This document shows positions 55,390 through 64,000 of a DNA stretch of 64,000 bases, piece after piece (position 1 is the first letter of the stretch; every line of letters begins with the position of its first letter). The notes under the pieces were generated by a model. It was not told the DNA's origin. It ran no database searches and worked only from the letters and a program-made list of their open reading frames with translations. Origin of the DNA: Cytobacillus firmus DS1 (lineage in GTDB: Bacteria; Bacillota; Bacilli; Bacillales; Cytobacillaceae); assembly GCF_000565285.1 (NCBI RefSeq), contig NZ_APVL01000020.1:1-64000 (forward strand), in the 5' to 3' direction. Position numbers and translations under genes: made by a program.

Positions 55390-56478
55390 TTATAAAGCTT
55401 TTTCGAGAAGCTTGGGTTTTGCAAAAATCATTCTTCCTGCTGATGTCTGCAGAACACTTGTGACAAGCACGTCAATATGTTTGCCAATATAATTTCTGCC
55501 TTCTTCCACCACGATCATCGTGCCGTCGTCCAGATATGCAATCCCCTGATTCTGTTCCTTGCCGTCTTTTATTACCTGTACCTTCATTTCTTCTCCTGGA
55601 AGCACAACCGGTTTCACAGCATTAGCCAGGTCATTAATATTAAGGACTGCCACTTTTTGCAGTTCACAAACTTTGTTTAAGTTAAAATCATTGGTTACAA
55701 CAACGCCATTCGTTAACTTAGCCAGCTTTACCAGCTTGCTGTCCACCTCTTGAATTTCTTCAAAATCGCCTTCATAAATTTCCACATTGATCGAAAGCTC
55801 TTTTTGGATCCGGTTTAATATATCCAGACCCCGTCTGCCTCGGTTGCGCTTTAATACATCTGATGAATCAGCAATATGCTGCAATTCTTCAAGTACAAAT
55901 TGCGGAATGACAATCGTGCCTTCCAAAAAGCCCGTCTGGCAAATATCAGCAATGCGGCCATCGATGATAACGCTTGTATCAAGGATCTTGAGTGATTTTT
56001 TAGGTGCAGCTTCAGGCTCAAGTTCTTCTTCACTGTTCTTCTTTTTCTTGCTTGTAAATAAACTTAAAAGCTCATCCCGCTTTTTAAAGCCAACCTGAAA
56101 TCCCAGATAGCCGAATATAAGCGTCAGCACAATAGGAGCTACTGTATTCAGGATCGGCACCTCAATCGCATTTAGGGCATATCCGATTAAAAAAGCAATA
56201 ATTAATCCAAAAACCAGGCCGACACTTCCAAAAATAATATCTGTTATAGGTACTTTTACCAGTGATTCTTCTGCCCATCTCACGAAATTGACGACATGAT
56301 CAACCGCCCAAAAAGTTAAAAGATAAAAAATAATAGCACCTAAAATGGCGGACACGTATGGATTGTTTAAAAGAGGAATGTCATCTAAACTGATTAATTT
56401 TAATAAGTCAGGAATTAAAAATATCCCAAGCGTTACTCCAATAATAAGGAAGCATGCCTGTACAATACGTTTTAACAT
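55390..56478 (-). CDS. yacL: PIN/TRAM-domain membrane protein YacL
   Basis: A 362-residue protein: four N-terminal membrane helices (to about residue 130), a cytoplasmic PIN nuclease-like domain beginning [12 protein letters not shown] (about 167), and a C-terminal TRAM RNA-binding domain (about 290-355). Acidic PIN residues are kept, so RNase activity is plausible but unproven. It lies between disA and ispD as in B. subtilis. Confidence 0.93.
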   Translation of the reverse strand: MLKRIVQACFLIIGVTLGIFLIPDLLKLISLDDIPLLNNPYVSAILGAIIFYLLTFWAVDHVVNFVRWAEESLVKVPITDIIFGSVGLVFGLIIAFLIGYALNAIEVPILNTVAPIVLTLIFGYLGFQVGFKKRDELLSLFTSKKKKNSEEELEPEAAPKKSLKILDTSVIIDGRIADICQTGFLEGTIVIPQFVLEELQHIADSSDVLKRNRGRRGLDILNRIQKELSINVEIYEGDFEEIQEVDSKLVKLAKLTNGVVVTNDFNLNKVCELQKVAVLNINDLANAVKPVVLPGEEMKVQVIKDGKEQNQGIAYLDDGTMIVVEEGRNYIGKHIDVLVTSVLQTSAGRMIFAKPKLLEKAL

Positions 56479-56514
56479 TCCGTCACCTCCTTTTAATCAT
56501 TATAAACAAATTCA

Positions 56515-56553
56515 CAAAATTGAAACCCAAAATCCGGGGTAATTTCAATTTTG
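56515..56553. promoter_or_regulatory. perfect inverted repeat upstream of yacL
   Basis: CAAAATTGAAA (56515-56525) and TTTCAATTTTG (56543-56553), an 11-bp perfect palindrome with a 17-nt spacer, 37 bp before the yacL start. It could be an operator or an RNA hairpin. No factor is recognised. Confidence 0.55.
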
Positions 56554-56696
56554 TCACTTATAATTATTTCACGATAGTAAACTACCTGTTTAAATTAATA
56601 TTTTCAGCCACTTTAAGGGTAGCACCATTGGCAATAAACTGTCAAATAATTAACTTACCATTTTAGCATAACCAATTACATAGTTCAATGGTCTCT

Positions 56697-57770
56697 TTAT
56701 AGCTGACGATCCGCAAAAACCTGCTCTTTTATGAGCTTAAGCCCCTCTTTAATTTTTCTTGCCCGCACTTCCCCGATTCCTTCCACCTCATCGAGCTCCT
56801 CAACCGTTGCCGTGATGATATTCGGAAATTCTTCAAACCGGTTAATCAGATTATCGATAATAATTGGCGGCAGGCGCGGAACTTTATTCAGCATGCGGTA
56901 GCCGCGGGGGCATTTGAATTCCTCAGTATGAATATACCCGTTATAGCCAAGAAGTTTAAGAATGACAGAGTCTTCGAGCATTTCCCCTTTTGAAAGCTCC
57001 TGAAGCTTAACAAGCGCAGCTCTGGAATCAATGTCCCTTGAATAAGCATAGTCTTTTATTATCCATTCCGCTTCCCTCTCAAGCTCCATCAGCAGCTCAT
57101 TCATCTGGAGCCGGATCAGCCTTCCTTCAGTACCCAGTTCGCTTAAATAGGTGAGCAGCTCATTTTTAATGCGCAGAACCATTTCGATACTATGAAAAAC
57201 ATGCAGGATGTCACTGTAGGTCACAAGCTCCTCAAATTCCAGGATGCTTAGATTGCCGATGCTCTGTTCAAGAACGACCTTATATTTTTCAAGCGTCTGC
57301 ACGGCTACATTCGCCTTCGTTAAAATAACGCCAATATCCCTCAGGGCATAGCGGAAATGTCCTTTATAAAGGGTAATGACATTGCGCCTCTGGGAAATGG
57401 CAATCACTAATGCGCCTGTTTGCCGGGCAACCCGCTCCGCCGTCCGGTGCCGCATGCCCGTTTCCGTAGAGGGCACACCAGGATCAGGAGCCAGCTGGGC
57501 ATTCGCAATCAGAATCATGTTCCCTTCTTCATTCAAAATAATAGCCCCGTCCATCTTGGCCAGCTCATACAAATAACTTGGAGAAAATGGGCAATTAATT
57601 TGAAACCCCCCATCAACAAGGTTGCTCAGCTTTTCTTTTGAGCCCAATACAATCAGCCCGCCTGTATTGGCGCGCAGAACATTATCAATCCCTTCCCTGA
57701 TAGGCGTACCCGGAGCCATGAACCGAAGAATTTCACTCATCGTTTTTTCGCCCACTTTTTTAGTCTCCAT
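56697..57770 (-). CDS. disA: DNA-integrity scanning diadenylate cyclase DisA
   Basis: A 357-residue octameric c-di-AMP synthase: DAC domain (about 10-150) with DGA at 74-76 and RHR at 107-109, a linker, and a C-terminal helix-hairpin-helix DNA-binding domain ([17 protein letters not shown]). It pauses at branched DNA and links genome integrity to c-di-AMP. Two bp from radA. Confidence 0.97.
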   Translation of the reverse strand: METKKVGEKTMSEILRFMAPGTPIREGIDNVLRANTGGLIVLGSKEKLSNLVDGGFQINCPFSPSYLYELAKMDGAIILNEEGNMILIANAQLAPDPGVPSTETGMRHRTAERVARQTGALVIAISQRRNVITLYKGHFRYALRDIGVILTKANVAVQTLEKYKVVLEQSIGNLSILEFEELVTYSDILHVFHSIEMVLRIKNELLTYLSELGTEGRLIRLQMNELLMELEREAEWIIKDYAYSRDIDSRAALVKLQELSKGEMLEDSVILKLLGYNGYIHTEEFKCPRGYRMLNKVPRLPPIIIDNLINRFEEFPNIITATVEELDEVEGIGEVRARKIKEGLKLIKEQVFADRQL

Positions 57771-57772
57771 CT

Positions 57773-59152
57773 TTATCCCCCTAACGCAGCCTTTAGCGCT
57801 TCACCAACAGAGCTTACTCCGATCAGCTCAATTCCTCCCGGTGCGCTCCAGCCGCCAAGATTGTTCGCCGGCAGGATGACCCGTTCAAAGCCCAGCTTAG
57901 CCGCCTCCTGCACTCTTTGTTCGATTCTTGAGACTCTCCTGACCTCGCCTGTGAGTCCTACTTCTCCGATAATGCAGTCTGTTGCTTTTGTCGGCTTATC
58001 CCGAAAGCTCGACGCAATGCTGACCGCTATGGCCAAATCAATTGCCGGTTCATCCAGCTTTACTCCGCCCGCGACTTTTAGGTAGGCATCCTGATTTTGC
58101 AGGAGCATTCCGACCCGTTTTTCCAAAACGGCCATCAGGAGCGGAACCCGGTTATGATCGATTCCGGTTGCCATTCGTCTTGGATTTCCAAAGCTTGTCG
58201 GGGAAATAAGTGCCTGAATTTCAACCAGAACTGGCCTCGTCCCCTCCATGGAAGCAACGACTGTTGAACCGGCAGCTCCCTGTGACCGCTCTTCCAGGAA
58301 AATTTCTGACGGGTTAGCCACTTCCTCAAGCCCAAGTTCCTTCATTTCAAAAATGCCCATCTCGTTTGTTGAGCCGAATCTGTTTTTTACGGCACGCAAA
58401 ATCCGGTATGTATGATGGCGTTCACCTTCAAAATATAAAACCGTATCAACCATATGTTCCAGAAGTCTTGGACCCGCAATGGAGCCCTCCTTTGTAACAT
58501 GCCCTACGATAAAAATGGCAATTCCCTTTGTTTTGCCAATGCGCATTAGTTCAGCGGTGCATTCACGGACCTGGGAAACGCTCCCCGGCGCCGATGTCAC
58601 TTCCGGATGGAAAATCGTCTGTATGGAGTCGATAATGACAAAGTCAGGGTTGACTGTTTCAATCGTTCTGCTGATTTCTTCAAGGCTGGTTTCCGAATAA
58701 ACGAGCAGACTGTCTGAAGAAACACCCAGGCGGTCAGCCCGCAGCTTCGTCTGGCGCATGGATTCTTCCCCAGATATATAGAGGACCGAATGCTTCCTGT
58801 TCGCAAGCTGTGAGGACACTTGAAGAAGAAGAGTTGATTTCCCGATGCCCGGATCCCCCCCGATAAGAACAAGGGAACCTCTTACAATACCGCCCCCGAG
58901 GACACGGTTTAATTCTTTTAAATCGGTATGTATGCGGGGTTCGCTGACTGTTTCGATGGATGTAATCGGCGTAGCTTTTGCGGCTATGGCTGTGCCCTGT
59001 GAATGCGCGAAAGCGCCTCTTCTCGTTGAAGCCGGCTTTTCCACCTCTTCCACCATCGTATTCCATTGTCCGCACCCCGGACATTTTCCCATCCATTTCG
59101 CTGATTCATAGCCGCATTCCTGGCACATGAATTTCGTTTTTCTTTTAGCCAT
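57773..59152 (-). CDS. radA: DNA repair protein RadA
   Basis: A 459-residue branch-migration ATPase: Cys4 zinc finger (C10, C13, C24, C27), RecA-like core with Walker [11 protein letters not shown] and the KNRFGS motif, and a Lon-like C-terminal domain. It works with DisA, which is encoded next to it. Confidence 0.97.
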   Translation of the reverse strand: MAKRKTKFMCQECGYESAKWMGKCPGCGQWNTMVEEVEKPASTRRGAFAHSQGTAIAAKATPITSIETVSEPRIHTDLKELNRVLGGGIVRGSLVLIGGDPGIGKSTLLLQVSSQLANRKHSVLYISGEESMRQTKLRADRLGVSSDSLLVYSETSLEEISRTIETVNPDFVIIDSIQTIFHPEVTSAPGSVSQVRECTAELMRIGKTKGIAIFIVGHVTKEGSIAGPRLLEHMVDTVLYFEGERHHTYRILRAVKNRFGSTNEMGIFEMKELGLEEVANPSEIFLEERSQGAAGSTVVASMEGTRPVLVEIQALISPTSFGNPRRMATGIDHNRVPLLMAVLEKRVGMLLQNQDAYLKVAGGVKLDEPAIDLAIAVSIASSFRDKPTKATDCIIGEVGLTGEVRRVSRIEQRVQEAAKLGFERVILPANNLGGWSAPGGIELIGVSSVGEALKAALGG

Positions 59153-59383
59153 CCTTCTTCCCCTCTCTGTACATTCATACCAGCCGCGGTAAAGGAAAAT
59201 CTTATTATTACCGGCCTTGCGTGGAAGAACCAGTGATGAAAGAAGTACGTTTACTTCCTATTCCCTTTTCCAACGGTTCTTAAAATGTTTTTGTCCAGAT
59301 ATCTTTTCCTCTCTTAAAATTAACATAAAACGGCTGAATAAACCTCTTTTAAGGCTGCATTTAAAAATGGCCTGAAAGAGTAC
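59153..59383. other. clpC-radA intergenic region
   Basis: No gene. The minus strand has TGGAAA (59267-59272), a 17-bp spacer and CGTA (59246-59249), a loose match to the ECF sigma-M type promoter (TGAAAC / CGTC) known to drive radA-disA in B. subtilis. The region is otherwise featureless up to the clpC terminator. Confidence 0.35.
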
Positions 59384-59420
59384 AAAAAGGTACACGTATA
59401 ACAGGGACGTGTACCTTTTT
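59384..59420 (-). terminator. terminator of the ctsR-clpC operon
   Basis: A perfect 14-bp stem AAAAAGGTACACGT / ACGTGTACCTTTTT with a 9-nt loop, 44 bp past clpC. It separates the heat-shock operon from radA and can work on either strand. Confidence 0.93.
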
Positions 59421-59463
59421 GCTGTGTAAATCATCTGATGCTTTTATTATGGTTCGCTAAACC

Positions 59464-61914
59464 TTATTTTTGAAGGTTTGCTGTTCTGCTTGGTTCTCCG
59501 GTTCTCACAACAAATTCTCCATCCTTCACATCGATTACCACGCTTTGCCCGGTTAGGACTGTTCCTCTTAACAGCTCTTCGGACAAGCGGTCCTCAATAT
59601 GCTTTTGAATGGCCCGGCGGAGCGGACGTGCTCCATACTCTGGATCATAGCCCTCAACCGAGATTTTTTCTTTGGCTGCATCTGTCAATTCCAGTGTAAT
59701 ATCCTGTTCCTTCAAACGTTTCGTTAATGTATCAGACATAAGCGAAACGATTTCCTGAAGATGCTTTTTCTCCAATGCATGGAAAACGATAATTTCATCG
59801 ATACGGTTCAGGAATTCCGGACGGAAGGACTTCTTCATCTCTTCCATTACCTTTCCTTTCATATCTTTGTAATCCTGTTCTCCATCCTGGATGTTAAAGC
59901 CAACGTATTTGTTCCGCTTAAGTGCTTCAGCACCTACATTAGATGTCATAATCAGAACAGTATTGCGGAAATCGACGGTTCTTCCCTTCGAGTCTGTTAA
60001 TCTTCCGTCTTCCAATACCTGTAATAGGATATTGAATACATCAGGGTGGGCCTTTTCAATTTCATCGAGAAGCACAACAGAATATGGTTTTCTGCGGACT
60101 TTTTCGGTTAATTGGCCTCCTTCTTCATACCCTACATAACCTGGAGGAGAACCTACCAGACGGGATGTGGAGTGCTTCTCCATGTATTCTGACATATCGA
60201 TGCGGATCATCGCATCTTCGTCACCGAACATAGCTTCTGCTAAGGCACGGGCCAGCTCAGTTTTACCAACTCCAGTCGGGCCAAGGAATACAAATGAGCC
60301 AATCGGGCGCTTCGGATCTTTAAGACCTGCACGGGCACGGCGGACAGCCTTTGAAATGGCTTTAACGGCTTCTTCCTGCCCGATTACACGGGAATGAAGG
60401 ATTTCTTCCAGATTAAGAAGCTTTTCTGTTTCAGTTTGGGCAAGCTTCGAAACAGGGATTCCAGTCCAGCTGGCCACCACATTGGCAATGTCCTCAACCG
60501 TCACTTCACTGTTTTCTTTGCCCTGCTTTTCTTTCCATGTTTTCTTCGTTTCTTCCAGCTGTTCACGCAGGCGCTGCTCCGTATCCCTTAAGGAAGCTGC
60601 TTTTTCAAATTCCTGGCTTTGAACGGCAGCATCTTTCTCTTTTCTTACATCCTCAAGCTTAACCTCAAGCTCTTTCAGGTTAGGAGGCGTAGTATAAGAG
60701 CGCAGTCTTACCTTAGAACCTGCTTCATCAATTAAATCAATCGCCTTATCCGGAAGGAAGCGGTCTGAAATGTAGCGGTCTGACAGCTTTACGGCCGCTT
60801 CAATCGCTGCATCTGTAATGGTTACGCGGTGATGGGCTTCGTAACGGTCGCGCAGCCCCTCAAGAATTTGAACAGATTCTTCGGCTGTCGGCTCATCAAC
60901 CGTAATCGGCTGGAACCTTCTTTCAAGTGCCGCATCTTTTTCAATGTATTTTCTATATTCATCAAGTGTAGTTGCACCAATGCACTGAAGTTCGCCGCGG
61001 GCAAGAGATGGCTTGAGAATGTTGGAAGCATCAATCGCCCCTTCCGCTCCTCCTGCACCTATTAATGTATGAAGCTCGTCAATGAATAAAATGATGTTTC
61101 CTGCCTGCCTGATTTCATCCATTACCTTCTTCAGGCGGTCTTCAAATTCACCGCGATACTTCGTTCCGGCAACCACTGTACCCATATCAAGCGTCATAAC
61201 CCTTTTATCTCGAAGAGTCTCCGGCACTTCATTGTTAATAATCTGCTGCGCAAGGCCCTCTGCAATGGCTGTTTTACCTACACCAGGCTCACCAATGAGA
61301 ACCGGGTTGTTTTTCGTCCTGCGGCTTAACACTTCAATCACACGCTGAATTTCTTTGCTTCGTCCTATAACCGGATCGAGGCTTCCTTCTCTGGCAATAG
61401 CAGTCAGGTCACGTGCCAATCCATCCAATGTCGGTGTGTTCGCATTGGCAGCGGAGCCTCCCTGATGGCTGCCGGACTCATTGCTGCCTAACAGCTGAAG
61501 CACCTGCTGGCGCGCTTTATTGAGGCTGACTCCAAGATTATTCAGAACCCTCGCAGCAACGCCTTCGCCCTCACGGATCAGGCCAAGCAGAATATGCTCT
61601 GTTCCTACATAGGAATGGCCAAGCTTCCTTGCTTCGTCCATGGAAAGTTCAATCACTTTCTTGGCACGCGGTGTATAGTGAATGGTCTGGGAAGCATCCT
61701 GTCCCCTGCCTATTAAATTCTCAACCTCTTTTTGAATCTTATCAGAGCCGAGTCCTAAAGCATACAGAGCTTTAGCCGCAATTCCTTCACCTTCGCGTAC
61801 AAGCCCAAGCAGAATATGCTCTGTTCCGATGTTATTATGTCCTAAACGGATTGCTTCCTCCTGTGCTAAAGCCAATACCTTTTGAGCTCTTTCCGTAAAT
61901 CGTCCGAACATCAT
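59464..61914 (-). CDS. clpC: AAA+ unfoldase ClpC
   Basis: An 816-residue Hsp100 partner of ClpP: two N-domain repeats (to about 145), AAA-1 with GEPGVGKTA, a coiled middle domain with a UVR motif that binds adaptors such as MecA and McsB, AAA-2 with GPTGVGKTE, and the VGF ClpP-docking tripeptide in NKYVGFNIQ. It is last in the ctsR-mcsA-mcsB-clpC operon, 4 bp after mcsB. Confidence 0.98.
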   Translation of the reverse strand: MMFGRFTERAQKVLALAQEEAIRLGHNNIGTEHILLGLVREGEGIAAKALYALGLGSDKIQKEVENLIGRGQDASQTIHYTPRAKKVIELSMDEARKLGHSYVGTEHILLGLIREGEGVAARVLNNLGVSLNKARQQVLQLLGSNESGSHQGGSAANANTPTLDGLARDLTAIAREGSLDPVIGRSKEIQRVIEVLSRRTKNNPVLIGEPGVGKTAIAEGLAQQIINNEVPETLRDKRVMTLDMGTVVAGTKYRGEFEDRLKKVMDEIRQAGNIILFIDELHTLIGAGGAEGAIDASNILKPSLARGELQCIGATTLDEYRKYIEKDAALERRFQPITVDEPTAEESVQILEGLRDRYEAHHRVTITDAAIEAAVKLSDRYISDRFLPDKAIDLIDEAGSKVRLRSYTTPPNLKELEVKLEDVRKEKDAAVQSQEFEKAASLRDTEQRLREQLEETKKTWKEKQGKENSEVTVEDIANVVASWTGIPVSKLAQTETEKLLNLEEILHSRVIGQEEAVKAISKAVRRARAGLKDPKRPIGSFVFLGPTGVGKTELARALAEAMFGDEDAMIRIDMSEYMEKHSTSRLVGSPPGYVGYEEGGQLTEKVRRKPYSVVLLDEIEKAHPDVFNILLQVLEDGRLTDSKGRTVDFRNTVLIMTSNVGAEALKRNKYVGFNIQDGEQDYKDMKGKVMEEMKKSFRPEFLNRIDEIIVFHALEKKHLQEIVSLMSDTLTKRLKEQDITLELTDAAKEKISVEGYDPEYGARPLRRAIQKHIEDRLSEELLRGTVLTGQSVVIDVKDGEFVVRTGEPSRTANLQK

Positions 61915-61918
61915 ATTT

Positions 61919-62998
61919 TCATCCTCCCAACTCTTGATCTTCCATTTTTAATCTTTCCCTAATTAGTGAAGCTCTGCGGATATCGCGTTCATGCGGTCTG
62001 AGCTGCCCGCCTGCATATTGCTGCAGGAAGCCGGGCTGTGTCAAAATCATAAGCTCATTCAATATATTTTTTGATATGTTTTTGATGTACTTCATATCAA
62101 TTCCCAGGCGAACATCAGACAAGCATTGTGCTGCTTCCTTTGATTCAATGATCCGGCTGTTTGATAAAACGCCATAAGAGCGGAAGACTCTATCTTCTAA
62201 TTGTATGTTAGAAGTCTTTGCTAATGCTTCCCTTGCCGATCTTTCCTGAGAAATCAGCTGACTGACAACGCTTTTCAGATCCTCGGCGATATCCTCTTCT
62301 GATTTTCCGAGAGTAATCTGATTTGAAACTTGAAAGATATTACCTAAAGCTTCGCTGCCTTCCCCGTAAATTCCTCTAACAACTAAACCTAACTGGTTAA
62401 TTGCCGGAATAATCCGGTTCATTTGCTGTGTGAGAACGAGGCCCGGCAAATGCATCATAACCGATGCCCTGAGCCCTGTTCCTACATTTGTGGGACAGCT
62501 TGTTAAAAAGCCAATATCTTCATCAAATGCATAATCGGCTTCTTCCTCCAGCCAATCATCAATTTCATTCGCCATATTTAAGGCTTCAGAAAGCTGAAAC
62601 CCCGGAAACAGGCATTGAATCCTTATATGGTCTTCTTCATTAATCATGATGCTGACTTCTTCATTTTCAGAAAGAAGGCAGGCACCATGAGTTGAATTCT
62701 CAGCAAGATGGGGACTGATCAAATGCTTCTCCATCAGCACTCTTTTTTGAAGCGGCTGAAGGTCATCCATTAATAAAAGCTCCATTTCCCCAAGTTTTGA
62801 AAAAGAAGAATGCTCCACCCTTGCCTTTATTTTTTCAATGACTGCTTCTGCTTCTTCATTTGAAAATAAAGTAGGGAATTTATATTGCTTTATATTGCGG
62901 GCGAGTCTGATTCGTGAGCTTAATACAATATCGGAATCAGGTCCTTCCGCACTCATCCAGGAGCTGATAGCTTGATTTATGAAACGTTCCAGTGACAA
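61919..62998 (-). CDS. mcsB: protein arginine kinase McsB
   Basis: A 359-residue guanidino kinase that phosphorylates arginines, marking proteins for ClpCP and inactivating Cts[14 protein letters not shown] and the later [18 protein letters not shown] active-site loop are present. The start is TTG 62998 (MSLERF) with GGAGGGG 6 nt upstream; the longer frame lies in mcsA. Confidence 0.96.
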   Translation of the reverse strand: MSLERFINQAISSWMSAEGPDSDIVLSSRIRLARNIKQYKFPTLFSNEEAEAVIEKIKARVEHSSFSKLGEMELLLMDDLQPLQKRVLMEKHLISPHLAENSTHGACLLSENEEVSIMINEEDHIRIQCLFPGFQLSEALNMANEIDDWLEEEADYAFDEDIGFLTSCPTNVGTGLRASVMMHLPGLVLTQQMNRIIPAINQLGLVVRGIYGEGSEALGNIFQVSNQITLGKSEEDIAEDLKSVVSQLISQERSAREALAKTSNIQLEDRVFRSYGVLSNSRIIESKEAAQCLSDVRLGIDMKYIKNISKNILNELMILTQPGFLQQYAGGQLRPHERDIRRASLIRERLKMEDQELGG

Positions 62999-62999
62999 G

Positions 63000-63548
63000 C
63001 TACTCCCCTCCCTTTTGATCGGCATTGAGCTGCCTTTCCAATTTCCTTATTTCGTCTCTCAATTCTGCCGCTCTCTCAAACTCTTCTTTGGCAATCATTT
63101 CTTTTAAATGATTTTTTAAATCATCAATATTCCTGCGCAAGTGAATGGTTCCCCCGATTCGTGCCGGAATTTTCCCGCTATGTGAGGAATTCCCGCTGTG
63201 CAGCCTTCTAAGAATGGGGTTCAATTGGTCTTTAAAAGTCTCATAGCAGCTGGCGCATCCAAAACGGCCAACTTTAATAAATTGCTGAAAGGTCAGGGAG
63301 CATTGCTCACATTGCAGAACCTTCTCCTTCTGAAAAGGATCCTGGCCCGCTCCCTGAAAGGCAGGCTGAATATTCAAAAGGCCAGCAAGCAAGTTATTTA
63401 TTGAAAAACCGGACCCGCTGCCCAGCATAAACATTTCACCTTTTTCCTGTGCGCATTTCTCGCAAAGATGAAACTCTGCTTTCTCTCCATTTACAACCTT
63501 TGTAAAGTGCAGCGTGGCCGGCCTTTGATTACATTCCTGACAAATCAT
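63000..63548 (-). CDS. mcsA: McsA, zinc-binding activator of McsB
   Basis: A 182-residue protein with two zinc modules of CxxC pairs (MICQECNQ ... LCEKCAQ, and CEQCSL ... CASCYET) and a C-terminal UVR motif ([18 protein letters not shown]). It activates McsB and senses metal/thiol stress. ATG 63548 is set by GGAGAGGTG. Confidence 0.96.
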   Translation of the reverse strand: MICQECNQRPATLHFTKVVNGEKAEFHLCEKCAQEKGEMFMLGSGSGFSINNLLAGLLNIQPAFQGAGQDPFQKEKVLQCEQCSLTFQQFIKVGRFGCASCYETFKDQLNPILRRLHSGNSSHSGKIPARIGGTIHLRRNIDDLKNHLKEMIAKEEFERAAELRDEIRKLERQLNADQKGGE

Positions 63549-63571
63549 GACTTCACCTCTCCAGCTCACTA

Positions 63572-64000
63572 CTATTTATATTTCAAAGTGGTCAACATTG
63601 CCTTAAGCATTCTCGCCCTCAGCTCATCCCTGAAAGGAAGATCAATATACAGGACAGAACGATCTATAACACTAAGCATTATTTTAGCTTCCCTGTGTGT
63701 TATAATCTCTTCTTCTACCAGACGGTAGATGACATTCTCCGCACTGCTCTGGGCAATCCTGCTCTGCACTAAAGATATTAACTGGTCAATCAAATCAGCA
63801 TGGTCATAGGACTGGACTTTCATAATCCGGATAAAGCCACCGCCGCCCCGCTTACTTTCTACTGCATAACCTTTTTCAATCGTGAAACGGGTGTTGATCA
63901 CATAATTGATCTGAGAAGGAACACATTGGAATTTGTCAGCAATTTCGCTTCTTTTAATTTCCACGATTTCCCTTTCACTCTTCTCTAAAACCTGTTTGAG
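63572..64000 (-). CDS. ctsR: transcriptional repressor CtsR, partial
   Basis: The C-terminal 142 residues of CtsR, the class III heat-shock repressor of clp genes; the reading frame continues off the window edge, from LKQVLEKSEREIVEIKRSEIADKF, so only about a dozen N-terminal residues and the operator are missing. The winged-helix region with the glycine-rich wing KRGGGGFIRI (heat-sensing) is complete, as is the C-terminal McsB-interaction part. Confidence 0.96.
   Translation of the reverse strand, partial: LKQVLEKSEREIVEIKRSEIADKFQCVPSQINYVINTRFTIEKGYAVESKRGGGGFIRIMKVQSYDHADLIDQLISLVQSRIAQSSAENVIYRLVEEEIITHREAKIMLSVIDRSVLYIDLPFRDELRARMLKAMLTTLKYK

Overview
The window is a slice of a low-to-moderate GC, endospore-forming Bacillaceae chromosome. 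The gene order is the canonical Bacillus block ctsR-mcsA-mcsB-clpC-radA-disA-yacL-ispD-ispF-gltX-cysE-cysS-mrnC-rlmB-rae1-sigH-rpmG-secE-nusG-rplK-rplA-rplJ-rplL-ybxB-rpoB-rpoC-rplGB-rpsL-rpsG-fusA-tuf-S10/spc/alpha ribosomal operons-ecfA1-ecfA2-ecfT-truA-rplM-rpsI, then cwlD, salA, gerD, kbaA and pdaB beside an rRNA operon. Nearly all of it lies on the minus strand, so biological 5'->3' order runs from position 64000 to 1. Sporulation genes (pdaB, kbaA, gerD, cwlD, sigH) and Bacillus-type leaders place it in Bacillaceae. I cannot fix the genus from sequence reading alone; a Cytobacillus/Bacillus sensu lato member is my guess.

Layout on + coordinates. 1-200: tandem rrn promoters firing leftwards out of the window. 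200-5343: a small unknown protein and the sporulation/germination cluster pdaB, kbaA, gerD, salA, cwlD, ybaK. 5344-9426: an interspersed repeat and a proline biosynthesis cluster (proC-proB-proA) sitting between rpsI and ybaK. 9427-13739: rpsI, rplM, truA and the ECF transporter module. 13740-14495: a 756-bp noncoding stretch with a repeat and several terminators. 14496-29462: alpha, spc and S10 operons, 31 genes from rplQ to rpsJ. 29463-34682: str operon (tuf, fusA, rpsG, rpsL, rplGB). 34839-42123: rpoC and rpoB with a long structured rpoB leader. 42499-47349: ybxB, L7/L12, L10, L1, L11, NusG, SecE and L33. 47449-53748: sigH, rae1, rlmB, mrnC, and the T-box-controlled cysE-cysS behind gltX. 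53835-59152: MEP-pathway ispF/ispD, yacL, disA, radA. 59464-64000: the heat-shock regulon clpC-mcsB-mcsA-ctsR, with ctsR cut by the window edge.

The coding content is core machinery with one strong regulatory theme: many internal sigma-A promoters (nearly all with a 17-bp spacer) and RNA leader/attenuator structures (L13 hairpin, S10 leader hairpin, tuf leader hairpin, rpoB leader, L10 leader with terminator, rplK-rplA tandem hairpins, nusG leader terminator, cysES T-box). Several annotated starts here are shorter than the longest open frame because a strong Shine-Dalgarno decides them, and several are non-ATG (rpoB TTG, mcsB TTG, rplK GTG, sigH GTG).

I see no phage, IS, CRISPR or defence system. 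The least explained material is a family of multi-hairpin interspersed repeats (four copies, all in + orientation, all immediately downstream of minus-strand genes or terminators), the noncoding interval between rplQ and ecfA1, and the long structured 5' region of rpoB.
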